Source of the DNA: Actinomycetes bacterium | GTDB taxonomy: Bacteria; Actinomycetota; Acidimicrobiia; Acidimicrobiales; Aldehydirespiratoraceae | Direction: 5' to 3' | DNA: 64,000 nucleotides | Assembly: GCA_024276495.1 (NCBI GenBank) | Contig: JAJRXC010000017.1 | Location: 34,238-98,237 of the forward strand | Shown: positions 17,677 through 24,591 of the stretch, piece after piece | Layout of the letters: the number at the start of each line of letters is the position of its first letter | How positions within the stretch are numbered: the stretch's first letter is position 1 | Notes under the pieces: generated by a model | Databases searched by the model: none | The model's input: only the letters and a program-made list of their open reading frames with translations | Told to the model about the DNA's origin: nothing | Made by a program: the position numbers and the translations under genes

Positions 17677-18033
17677 TCAGTCGGGCAACCGGCAGGCGTC
17701 GGTGGCCCCCGGGAGCTTGTGACGGAAACGGGCGACGAGCGCGTAGACCGGCCGGGCCAGCCACGACATCGGCGCGGTGACCAGGACGCGGCCCACGACA
17801 CCCCAGAAGCCGCCGGCCGCGATGAGCGCGCGTCCGATCGCGAGGTGCCCACGATGAAGGCCTCCGTCGGCGTCGACCCAGTAGGCCGCGGTCGTGACGT
17901 CGCGTTCGGTCAGCCCGAGCGCGTCGAGATCGAGGGACTGCCAGGGCTCGACGGGGGTGCCGCTCGGAAGCCGCGCCTCGATCCAGCGGGCCGAGGAGGT
18001 GCAGAACCCACAGTCGCCGTCGAACACGAGCAC
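17677..18033 (-). CDS. DCC-family thiol-disulfide oxidoreductase-like protein (DUF393)
   Basis: A 118-aa protein with the diagnostic N-terminal VFDGDCGFCTSSARWI (DxDCxFC), followed by a thioredoxin-like core and a hydrophobic helix region near residues 75-95. DUF393 proteins are predicted to be thiol-disulfide oxidoreductases; substrates are unknown. The GTG start directly precedes the conserved LVFDGDCGFC, typical for the family. Confidence 0.85.
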   Translation of the reverse strand: MLVFDGDCGFCTSSARWIEARLPSGTPVEPWQSLDLDALGLTERDVTTAAYWVDADGGLHRGHLAIGRALIAAGGFWGVVGRVLVTAPMSWLARPVYALVARFRHKLPGATDACRLPD

Positions 18034-18095
18034 GGCTTCAGTCTCGCAGGTGACGCGCGAGCTCCGACATCCGGATCCGACCCCGGACGCGAGAA

Positions 18096-18117
18096 CGCCG
18101 CCGGATGACCGGCGGCG
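18096..18117 (-). terminator. GC-rich hairpin after bL37, probable terminator
   Basis: A 9-bp perfect stem (cgccgccgg/ccggcggcg) with a 4-base loop lies 27 bases after the bL37 stop on the minus strand, followed by a short TTCT. The T tract is weak, so efficiency is uncertain. Confidence 0.5.
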
Positions 18118-18143
18118 GCGGGAAGATCGATCGATCCGCGAAG

Positions 18144-18233
18144 TCAGCTGTTGCGGCCCTGATTGGGCTTGCGGCCGTGGTTGGCCTTGCTGCGGCGGGT
18201 CTTCGCCTTCTTCTTCTTCGTGCGCTTCGACAT
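18144..18233 (-). CDS. 50S ribosomal protein bL37 (29 aa)
   Basis: A 29-residue, extremely basic peptide beginning MSKRTKKKKAK and containing KANHGRKPN, which matches the ANHG(K/R)(R/K)PN ending of the tiny actinobacterial large-subunit protein bL37 known from mycobacterial ribosome structures. It is easily missed because of its size. A TAGCCT box lies 7 bases before the ATG, a classic leaderless arrangement, and a hairpin follows the stop, so it is a monocistronic unit. Confidence 0.85.
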   Translation of the reverse strand: MSKRTKKKKAKTRRSKANHGRKPNQGRNS

Positions 18234-18240
18234 GCCGGAC

Positions 18241-18246
18241 AGGCTA
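18241..18246 (-). promoter_or_regulatory. TAGCCT -10 box, leaderless type, for bL37
   Basis: TAGCCT is separated by 7 bases from the bL37 ATG at 18233 on the minus strand; no -35 hexamer is evident. Confidence 0.55.
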
Positions 18247-18269
18247 TCGGGCGGTTCTCGAACCGCGAC

Positions 18270-19283
18270 TCAGGCGTGGTGGCCGCCCGTCCAGGCCAGC
18301 ACGTCGTCGGCGGTCCAGGTGTTGACGATGTCGTCGACGGGCACACCGCAACGCGCCGCCTTGTCGGCGCCGTAGGGCTGCCATTCGAGCTGGCCCGTGG
18401 CATGGGCATCGGTGTTGATCGCGATCTTGCACTCCCAGTCGAGGGCGAGCTCGAGCAGCTCCTCGGGTGGGTCCTGGCGCTCGGGCCGACAGTTGATCTC
18501 GACCGCGGTGTCGAACCGGGCGCAGGCGGCGAACACGATCTCCGGATCGAACGCCGACGGGGGTCGGCCCCGCCCCACGAGCTTGCGATTGGTGCAATGG
18601 CCGAGGATGTCGGTGTGGGGGCTGGCGATGGCCATCACCATGCGTCGGGTCATCTCGTCGCGGGGGAGGCGGAGCTTGGAGTGCACGCTCGCGACGACGA
18701 CATCGAGGCGGGCGAGTAGGTCGTCGGCCAGATCGAGCGTCCCGTCCTCGAAGATGTCGACCTCCATGCCGGTGAGGATCCGAAATGGTGCGACCTCGGC
18801 GTTGAGTGTGTCGATCTCGTCGAGTTGCGACCGCAGCCGCTCCTCACTGAGCCCGTGGGCGATGGTGAGCCGGGCGGAGTGGTCGGTGATTACCATCCAC
18901 TCGTGGCCGAGCGCGATCGCGGTGGCGACCATGTCGGGGAGCGGGCCGCCGCCGTCGGACCAGGTGGTGTGGACATGGCAGTCACCGCGCAGCGCGGCCA
19001 GCACCGTCTCGCCTTCGCCGACCGGGATCCGGCTGCGTTCGTCGAGTCGGGCGAGGTACCCGTCGGTTTTGTCGTCGAGCGCGTCGACGATCACCTCGGC
19101 CGTGCTCTTGCCGATGCCGTCGAGCTCGGTGAGGGTCCCGGCCGCGGCCCGTTTCGAGATCTCTTCGGGCCCGGTCGCGGCGACGACGTCGATCGCGTTG
19201 CGAAACGCCCGGATCTTCTGGCCGGGGGCCAGCTCGCGGTCGAGATAGTGAATGGCCTGCTGCAGCGCGAGGAGCGGCTCCAT
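18270..19283 (-). CDS. PHP-domain phosphoesterase with N-terminal helix-hairpin-helix region (PolX-like)
   Basis: A 337-aa protein resembling the C-terminal part of bacterial PolX without the polymerase core. Residues 1-100 form a helical DNA-binding-like region with LTELDGIGKSTAEVI (helix-hairpin-helix). The PHP domain follows: GDCHVHTTWSDG, VITDHS, ILTGMEVDIFEDG, VVASVHSKL, DILGHCTNR and INTDAHATG, all metal ligands in order. Likely a metal-dependent phosphoesterase or nuclease acting on DNA ends or a phosphorylated metabolite. The ATG is fixed by a TAGCGT box 7 bases upstream. Confidence 0.85.
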   Translation of the reverse strand: MEPLLALQQAIHYLDRELAPGQKIRAFRNAIDVVAATGPEEISKRAAAGTLTELDGIGKSTAEVIVDALDDKTDGYLARLDERSRIPVGEGETVLAALRGDCHVHTTWSDGGGPLPDMVATAIALGHEWMVITDHSARLTIAHGLSEERLRSQLDEIDTLNAEVAPFRILTGMEVDIFEDGTLDLADDLLARLDVVVASVHSKLRLPRDEMTRRMVMAIASPHTDILGHCTNRKLVGRGRPPSAFDPEIVFAACARFDTAVEINCRPERQDPPEELLELALDWECKIAINTDAHATGQLEWQPYGADKAARCGVPVDDIVNTWTADDVLAWTGGHHA

Positions 19284-19290
19284 CCGGGTC

Positions 19291-19296
19291 ACGCTA
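19291..19296 (-). promoter_or_regulatory. TAGCGT -10 box, leaderless type, for the PHP gene
   Basis: TAGCGT is 7 bases from the ATG at 19283 on the minus strand. Confidence 0.5.
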
Positions 19297-19342
19297 CCCG
19301 TCGCCGTCGACCGCCGAAGTGGCCGCGTCGCCGGGCCGGTGC

Positions 19343-19684
19343 TCAGAGATTGCTGAAGTCGACTACGATCAACACCGTCAGCAACCCGATGATGCCGACG
19401 TTGATGGCCGTCATCGGCCATTTCCACTTGTGGTTCGCTCGGTGGAAGCGGCGAATGCTCACGACGTTGGCGACGATCGCGGCGGCCCCGATGGGCACAC
19501 CGATCCACGGACCGACCCCGGTGCCGAACCCGATCAGTGGAAAGACGAACGGAATCAGCACATAGGTGAGCGTGCACCGGATCGCCGAGACCGCGATCGA
19601 CTTCGAGAAGGCCCGCTCGGCGCCCGCGAGGTCGGCACCGTCGGTGGTCGTCGGGGCGTTCGGCGCCGCGCTCACATCGGTCAC
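19343..19684 (-). CDS. Small two-helix-plus membrane protein, unknown function
   Basis: A 113-aa protein with a soluble N-terminus, two or three hydrophobic segments (around CTLTYVLIPFVFPLIGFG, GVPIGAAAIVANVVS and INVGIIGLLTVLIVV) and a basic cytoplasmic loop RRFHRANHKWKW. No family recognised. It is divergently transcribed from ychF; the GTG start is supported by a TACGGT box 8 bases upstream. Confidence 0.65.
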   Translation of the reverse strand: MTDVSAAPNAPTTTDGADLAGAERAFSKSIAVSAIRCTLTYVLIPFVFPLIGFGTGVGPWIGVPIGAAAIVANVVSIRRFHRANHKWKWPMTAINVGIIGLLTVLIVVDFSNL

Positions 19685-19692
19685 GAAGCCCC

Positions 19693-19698
19693 ACCGTA
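19693..19698 (-). promoter_or_regulatory. TACGGT -10 box, leaderless type, for the small membrane protein
   Basis: TACGGT is 8 bases from the GTG at 19684 on the minus strand; it shares a 46-base divergent region with ychF. Confidence 0.45.
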
Positions 19699-19714
19699 TC
19701 CCCCGACCGGTCGC

Positions 19715-19720
19715 TAGCCT
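19715..19720 (+). promoter_or_regulatory. TAGCCT -10 box for ychF
   Basis: TAGCCT is 10 bases from the ychF ATG at 19731. Confidence 0.45.
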
Positions 19721-19730
19721 CGACCGGGCC

Positions 19731-20804
19731 ATGGAACGATTCGGATTCGTCGGGCTTCCCAACGCCGGCAAGAGCTCTCTGTACAACGCGCTCGCCGGAG
19801 GTGGCGCCCACGCGGCCCCCTACGCCTTCGCGACGACCGATCCCAACGTCGGTGTCGCGAAGGTTCCCGATGTCCGGCTCGATCGACTCGCGGTGATGAG
19901 CGGGAGCAGGAACGTCGTGCACGCGGCGGTCCAGTTCACCGACATCGGCGGGCTGGTCGAGGGCGCGAGTCAAGGAGAGGGGCTCGGCAACGCCTTCTTG
20001 TCCCACATTCGCGAGGTCGACGCGATCGTGTTCGTCCTGCGGGCGTTCCCCGACCCCGACGTGCCCGGTCCCAGCGATCCGCTCGAACATCTGCGGGTGG
20101 TCGAGATCGAGCTGGCGCTCGCCGATCTCGCCAGTGCCGAGAAGGCACTCGACAAGACCAGCCGCATGCTGAAGGGCGATGGCTCGCTGCGGTCGACCGT
20201 CGATCTCCTGCAGACCGTCGTCGACCATCTCTGCGAGGGCACGCCGTTGTATCGGGTCGGTCTCGACGACGAGGCGCGCGGGCAGCTCAAGGAGTTCTTC
20301 TTCCTCACCAACAAGCCGGTGATGGCCGTGCTCAACATCGGTGAGGACCAGATCGGCCACGAGGACGCGCTCGCGGCGCCGGTCCGAGCCGAGCTCGACG
20401 GGGCCGAGGTGGTTCCGCTCAGCGTGCAGCTCGAGGCCGAGGCCGCGTTGATGGACGCCGGCGAGCGTGAGGAGATGCTCGAGGCCCTCGGTCTCGGGGA
20501 AGGAGCGGTGCCCCGGTTCCTGAAGAGCGCCTACCACATGCTCGGCCTGCGAACGTTTCTCACGACCGGGGAGAAGGAGAGCCGGGCGTGGACCTTCCGG
20601 GCCGGCTCGACCGCGCCCGAGTGCGCCGGTGTGATCCACACCGACTTCCAGCGCGGGTTCATCCGGGCCGAGACGATCCAGTGGGACGAGCTGCTCGAGG
20701 CGGGCTCGTGGGCCGCGGCCCGTGATGTCGGCAAGGTGCGATCCGAGGGAAAGGACTACGTCACCCGCGACGGCGACGTCATGGAGTTCCGCTTCAACGT
20801 CTGA
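19731..20804 (+). CDS. ychF: Redox-regulated ATPase YchF (Obg-like)
   Basis: A 357-aa member of the universally conserved YchF/OLA1 family, which binds ATP rather than GTP and associates with ribosomes. The Walker A is GLPNAGKSSL at residues 8-17, the switch region is FTDIGGLVEGAS, and the altered G4 NxxE-type region is in AVLNIGEDQ. The C-terminal TGS/ubiquitin-like domain contains FLTTGEKESRAWTFRAGSTA and RSEGKDYVTRDGDVMEFRF, both diagnostic. The start follows a TAGCCT box; an in-frame upstream extension was rejected. Confidence 0.96.
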   Translation: MERFGFVGLPNAGKSSLYNALAGGGAHAAPYAFATTDPNVGVAKVPDVRLDRLAVMSGSRNVVHAAVQFTDIGGLVEGASQGEGLGNAFLSHIREVDAIVFVLRAFPDPDVPGPSDPLEHLRVVEIELALADLASAEKALDKTSRMLKGDGSLRSTVDLLQTVVDHLCEGTPLYRVGLDDEARGQLKEFFFLTNKPVMAVLNIGEDQIGHEDALAAPVRAELDGAEVVPLSVQLEAEAALMDAGEREEMLEALGLGEGAVPRFLKSAYHMLGLRTFLTTGEKESRAWTFRAGSTAPECAGVIHTDFQRGFIRAETIQWDELLEAGSWAAARDVGKVRSEGKDYVTRDGDVMEFRFNV

Positions 20805-20924
20805 GCGCGGGGTCGTCCGGGGTCGTCCGACCCGGCTCTCGCGGGTTCGGGTAACCCCGGGTCGCACGCGGGAGTCCAATGGGGGGGACACATTCCTTCA
20901 CCGACGTACGCGCCCGATCCCCCC

Positions 20925-20948
20925 AGCCTGCCTACCGGCAGGTAGGCT
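20925..20948. promoter_or_regulatory. Overlapping inverted repeats (candidate operator) over the desaturase promoter
   Basis: Within 24 bases three nested inverted repeats occur: agcct/aggct at the outside, cctgcc/ggcagg (20927-20942) and cctacc/ggtagg (20931-20946). The right end coincides with the TAGGCT -10 box (20943-20948) of the acyl-ACP desaturase gene, the place expected for a repressor site. Confidence 0.5.
20943..20948 (+). promoter_or_regulatory. TAGGCT -10 box for the acyl-ACP desaturase gene
   Basis: TAGGCT is 10 bases from the ATG at 20959 and lies inside the right arm of an inverted repeat. Confidence 0.45.
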
Positions 20949-20958
20949 GAGAGGCATC

Positions 20959-21942
20959 ATGGTGACCACCGCAGACAACTCCCTCCCGAACCGTTCCCCG
21001 TCGGACGGTTCCCTCACCGACGCGACGCTCGTGGAGGTCCTCGAAGAGACGGCCGCCGGCCTCCTCGAGCGCCACCTCGCGACCACCAAGGAATGGTTTC
21101 CCCACGCCTTGATCCCGTGGACCTCGGCCGTCGACTACGACGACGACTACGAGTGGGATCCCGCCGACGCCACGATTCCGCCGGCGGTGCGGAGCGCGCT
21201 GTTCGTCAACGTCTTGACCGAGGACAACCTGCCCTACTACTTCCGTGACATCGAGCGCATGTTCGGTCGGGACGGCGCGTGGGGCGAGTGGGTCCGTCGC
21301 TGGACGGCCGAGGAGGGTCGCCACGGGATGGTGCTCAACACCTACCTCCAGGCCACGAGAGCGGTCGATCCCGTCGATCTCGAGCGGGCCCGGATGATCC
21401 AGGTGCAAACCGGTGCGGTTCCCGAGCCGCCGAACCCGGCCGAAGGACTCGCCTATGTCTCCTTGCAGGAGCTCGCGACCCGTATCTCCCACTTCAACAC
21501 CGGTGGCCTGTTGGAGGACCCCGTCGGTCGCCAGATCATGCGTCGGGTCGCGTCCGACGAGAACCTCCACTTCCTCTTCTACCGGGATGCGTTCTCGGCG
21601 ACCATCGAGATCGATCCGTCGATGGCCGTCATGGCGATCGAGAAGCAGACGGTGAACTTCGCGATGCCCGGTGTCGGGATCCCCGGCTTCAACTCCCACG
21701 CGAAGGCGATCGCCGACGCGGGCATCTACGACCTCGCCATCCACCACGACCAGATCCTGCAACCGGTCATCATGCGCGATTGGGCCGTCGAGTCGATCGA
21801 GGGTCTGTCGCCCGAGGCGGAAGCTTCCCGCGAGCGGCTGCTGAAGTACATCAGCCGGGTCGGCAAGGTCGGGGCCCGCCTCGCGAGCCGTCGCGAGGAG
21901 AAGGCGGCGCGGGCCGCGGAACGCGAACCGACGCCGGTGTGA
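20959..21942 (+). CDS. Acyl-ACP desaturase family di-iron protein
   Basis: A 327-aa soluble ferritin-fold protein similar to actinobacterial DesA-type acyl-ACP desaturases, which insert cis double bonds into acyl chains on carrier protein using O2 and reductant. Di-iron ligands are visible in TEDNLPYYFRDIERMF, EEGRHGMVLN, LQELATRISHFN and SDENLHFLFYRDAF. The N-terminal WFPHALIPW motif is typical. The C-terminus is a basic/acidic helix. The promoter is overlaid by an inverted repeat, suggesting repression in response to lipid state (inference). Confidence 0.88.
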   Translation: MVTTADNSLPNRSPSDGSLTDATLVEVLEETAAGLLERHLATTKEWFPHALIPWTSAVDYDDDYEWDPADATIPPAVRSALFVNVLTEDNLPYYFRDIERMFGRDGAWGEWVRRWTAEEGRHGMVLNTYLQATRAVDPVDLERARMIQVQTGAVPEPPNPAEGLAYVSLQELATRISHFNTGGLLEDPVGRQIMRRVASDENLHFLFYRDAFSATIEIDPSMAVMAIEKQTVNFAMPGVGIPGFNSHAKAIADAGIYDLAIHHDQILQPVIMRDWAVESIEGLSPEAEASRERLLKYISRVGKVGARLASRREEKAARAAEREPTPV

Positions 21943-21980
21943 TTCCCCGGCGGAGCACGCGCCACGCCCTTCGCGGCGCG

Positions 21981-21986
21981 TAGATT
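21981..21986 (+). promoter_or_regulatory. TAGATT -10 box, leaderless type, for the DUF192/rsmI pair
   Basis: TAGATT is 6 bases from the ATG at 21993. Confidence 0.5.
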
Positions 21987-21992
21987 TCCGCC

Positions 21993-22322
21993 ATGGCGTG
22001 GCTCGTGGCCGAGGATCGTGTGGTGGCGTCGCTCGAGGTCGCGGACACTCGCGGCGCCCGGCGCCGAGGCCTGATCGGCCGCGACGGGATCGAGGGAGCG
22101 CTGCTGTTGTCGCCGGCCCGCTCCGTCCACACCATGCGAATGAGGTTCGCGATCGATGTCGCCCATCTCGACGCCGACATGACGGTGCTGTCGGTGGTGA
22201 CGATGCCGCCGTGGCGAATCGGCCGGTGGCACCCGCGGGCCCGCCACGTGATCGAGGCGGAGGCGGGTTCGTTGCGACGTTGGGGCATCGAGCCGGGCGT
22301 CACGATCGAAGTTCGTTCATGA
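21993..22322 (+). CDS. DUF192 family protein
   Basis: A 109-aa small beta-rich protein of the DUF192 family, known as secreted or cytoplasmic proteins of unknown function. The conserved blocks RRRGLIGRDGIEGALLL, SVHTMRMRFAIDVAHLD and ARHVIEAEAGSLRRWGIEPG are all present. No signal peptide is seen, as in many actinobacterial members. It overlaps rsmI by ATGA and so is translated with it. Confidence 0.88.
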   Translation: MAWLVAEDRVVASLEVADTRGARRRGLIGRDGIEGALLLSPARSVHTMRMRFAIDVAHLDADMTVLSVVTMPPWRIGRWHPRARHVIEAEAGSLRRWGIEPGVTIEVRS

Positions 22323-23182
22323 GCGGTTCCCCGGCGCCCGGCGCCCTCGTGTTGATCGCGACCCCCATCGGGAATCTGGGCGACCTCTCGTCGCGGGCGG
22401 CGGAGGAGCTCGCCACCGCCTCCCTGATCTGTTGCGAGGACACGCGGCGCACGGGTCGTCTGTTGGCGCACCTGGGGCTCACGGGTCGGCGACTCCGACG
22501 GGTCGACGATCACACCGAAGCGGCCGAGGTCGATGACGTGGCCGCCCGCATCGGGGCCGGTCAGCGCGTCGCCCTGGTGTCCGACGCGGGGACACCGGGG
22601 ATCTCCGATCCGGGGGCGCGGCTCGTCGCCGGGGTGATCGCGGCAGGTCACCCGGTGACGGTGGTCCCCGGGCCGGTCGCCGCGGTCGCGGCCCTCGTGG
22701 CGAGCGGCGCGGTCACCGATCGTTTCGTCTTCGAGGGGTTCTTGCCCCGCGAGGGTCGGGAGCGCCGGCGTCGACTGGCCGAGATCGCGACCGAGTCCCG
22801 CACCGTCGTGCTCTACGAGTCACCGAAGCGGATCGGGTCGATGCTCGAGGCCTTGATCGAGGTGTGTGGCGGCGACCGGCGGGCGACGATCGCCCGCGAG
22901 ATCACGAAGCTGCACGAGGAGTTCGTCCGGGGCTCGCTCGCCGAGCTGTCGGATTGGGCGGCGACGCCGCCGAAAGGAGAGATCGTCGTGGTGATCGAGG
23001 GGGCGCCGGCGATGCCGGATGCCACCGACGAAGTCATCGTCGCGGCGTTGACCACCGAGCTCGCGGGAGGGGCGAGTCGACGCGACGCGACCGCCGCGGT
23101 GGCGGAGATGTTGGGGGTCGGGCACCGGCGGACCTACGAGCTGGCGATCGGCATCCCCGGGAGTGTCACACCCCCTTCGTAG
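22319..23182 (+). CDS. rsmI: 16S rRNA (cytidine(1402)-2'-O)-methyltransferase
   Basis: A 287-aa SAM-dependent tetrapyrrole-methylase-fold enzyme that 2'-O-methylates C1402 of 16S rRNA. Signatures are LIATPIGNLGDLSSRA near the N-terminus, CCEDTRRTGRLL, VALVSDAGTPGISDPGARL and FEGFLPREGRERRRRL. The C-terminal ~50 residues form the small helix-turn-helix-like tail typical of RsmI. The ATG overlaps the DUF192 stop. Confidence 0.95.
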   Translation: MSGSPAPGALVLIATPIGNLGDLSSRAAEELATASLICCEDTRRTGRLLAHLGLTGRRLRRVDDHTEAAEVDDVAARIGAGQRVALVSDAGTPGISDPGARLVAGVIAAGHPVTVVPGPVAAVAALVASGAVTDRFVFEGFLPREGRERRRRLAEIATESRTVVLYESPKRIGSMLEALIEVCGGDRRATIAREITKLHEEFVRGSLAELSDWAATPPKGEIVVVIEGAPAMPDATDEVIVAALTTELAGGASRRDATAAVAEMLGVGHRRTYELAIGIPGSVTPPS

Positions 23183-23185
23183 CAT
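23180..23185 (+). promoter_or_regulatory. TAGCAT -10 box, leaderless type, for rmuC
   Basis: TAGCAT overlaps the rsmI stop codon and is 7 bases from the rmuC ATG at 23193. Confidence 0.5.
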
Positions 23186-23192
23186 TCGGTTC

Positions 23193-24539
23193 ATGGAACC
23201 TGTCGTTGTGATCGTGTCGGTCGCCTCTCTCTTTCTCGCTGTCGGTCTCGGCGTCGGCGTGGGTGTTCTCCTCGTGCGGTCGCGCCGAGGTGGCACCGAT
23301 GAAGTGGTGGCCCGGCTCGCGGCCGAGTTGGCGGCGCGTCAGGAGTCGCAGGTCGAGACCGTGGTCGAGCGGGTCGTGGCGGTCGCCGGTGAGAGCTTCG
23401 ACAGTCGCCTGCAGACCGGGACCGCCGAGCTCGATCATCGCCGTGAAGCGATCGACCTGCGCATGGCCGGCGCCCAACAGCGAATCGACGAGCAGCTCGG
23501 CGACGTGGTCGCCTCGTTGCAGTCGAAGATCGAGGAGGTCGACAAGCTGGTGGCCGAGCGGGTCGGCGGGTTGTCGGCGACGATGGATGCCCGGGTCGGC
23601 GGGATGTCGAAGAACCTCGGGTCCCAGGTGCGCGCGATGAGCGGTGAGCTCCAGCAGGTCCGCACCCTGGTCGCGCAGCTCCAGAAGGAACGGGCCCAAC
23701 AGCACGGGCAGTTCGTCGAGAGTCTGGAAGCGGCCACTCGTCAACAAAAGGTCCTCGCCGAGACCACCCAGCACCTCCGTGAGGCGCTCGCGAGTCCCCA
23801 GGCCCGGGGCCAGTGGGGCGAGCGCATGGCTGAAGACGTCCTTCGTTCCGCCGGCATGCGCGAGGGGATCAACTATCGCAAGCAGCGGGCGATCGACGGT
23901 GGCACCAAACCCGACTTCACGTTCCTGCTGCCCGACGAGCGGCTCCTCCACATGGACGTCAAGTTTCCGGTCACGAACTATCTCCGACATCTCGAAGCGC
24001 CGACCGACATGGAGGCCGACGCCTTCCGCGACCGTTTCCTGCGCGACGTGCGCGACCGGGTGAAGGAGTTGCACGGCCGCGGCTACGCGGCGACCGACAC
24101 CACCGTCGGCTACCTGTTGCTGTTCATTCCCAACGAGAGCGTCTACGGGTTCATCCACGAGAACGATCCGACCCTGCTCGACGACGCGCTCGGACAAAAG
24201 GTCGTGTTGTGCTCGCCTACCACCCTGTTCGCGGTGCTCGCCGTCGTCCGCCAGGCGATGGACACCTTCGCCGTCGAACGGGCCACCGAGGAGATCCTCG
24301 AGTGTCTGGCCGGGTTCGGAGAGCAGTGGCAGAAGTTCTCCGGCCAGATCGACAAGGTCGAGCGTCACATCGAGACGCTGACGCGAAGCTTCGGAGCCCT
24401 CTCGGGGACCCGCCGACGGGCGCTCGAACGTCAGCTCGACCGCATCGACGACGTCCGGAGCCGGTCGGGGGTGCACGACGAAACCCCGGTGCTCGGACCG
24501 CCGTCATCGCCGCTGCTGCGGGATGTCACTGCCGGCTGA
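23193..24539 (+). CDS. rmuC: DNA recombination protein RmuC homologue
   Basis: A 448-aa protein: N-terminal membrane anchor (VVVIVSVASLFLAVGLGVGV), long coiled coil to about residue 200 with many Gln/Glu, then the RmuC nuclease-like domain with ARGQWGERMAEDVLRSAGM, KPDFTFLLPDERLLHMDVKF, YLLLFIPNESVYGFI and VLCSPTTLFAVLAVVRQAM. RmuC limits inversions at short inverted repeats; the fold is related to restriction-enzyme-like nucleases. An ATG 30 bases upstream lies in the rsmI tail and was rejected in favour of the TAGCAT-linked start. Confidence 0.93.
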   Translation: MEPVVVIVSVASLFLAVGLGVGVGVLLVRSRRGGTDEVVARLAAELAARQESQVETVVERVVAVAGESFDSRLQTGTAELDHRREAIDLRMAGAQQRIDEQLGDVVASLQSKIEEVDKLVAERVGGLSATMDARVGGMSKNLGSQVRAMSGELQQVRTLVAQLQKERAQQHGQFVESLEAATRQQKVLAETTQHLREALASPQARGQWGERMAEDVLRSAGMREGINYRKQRAIDGGTKPDFTFLLPDERLLHMDVKFPVTNYLRHLEAPTDMEADAFRDRFLRDVRDRVKELHGRGYAATDTTVGYLLLFIPNESVYGFIHENDPTLLDDALGQKVVLCSPTTLFAVLAVVRQAMDTFAVERATEEILECLAGFGEQWQKFSGQIDKVERHIETLTRSFGALSGTRRRALERQLDRIDDVRSRSGVHDETPVLGPPSSPLLRDVTAG

Positions 24540-24578
24540 TCGATGACGAAATGCTCACCGGCCCGAGAGGAGCACCGG

Positions 24579-24584
24579 TAGCCT
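24579..24584 (+). promoter_or_regulatory. TAGCCT -10 box, leaderless type, for metG
   Basis: TAGCCT is 7 bases from the metG ATG at 24592. Confidence 0.55.
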
Positions 24585-24591
24585 CGCCACC

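Noticed and set aside
18251..18266. 6-bp hairpin gcggtt-ctcg-aaccgc as terminator of the PHP gene
   Set aside because: Short stem without a T tract; it may equally be chance or part of the bL37 promoter region.
20805..20880. Repeated ggggtcgtccg after ychF as a terminator
   Set aside because: Two short direct repeats and weak complementarity; no stable stem followed by T residues was found.
18270..20891. Extending the PHP protein to 873 codons through ychF on the minus strand
   Set aside because: The extension is antisense to ychF and lacks family character; TAGCGT at 19291-19296 fixes the start at 19283.
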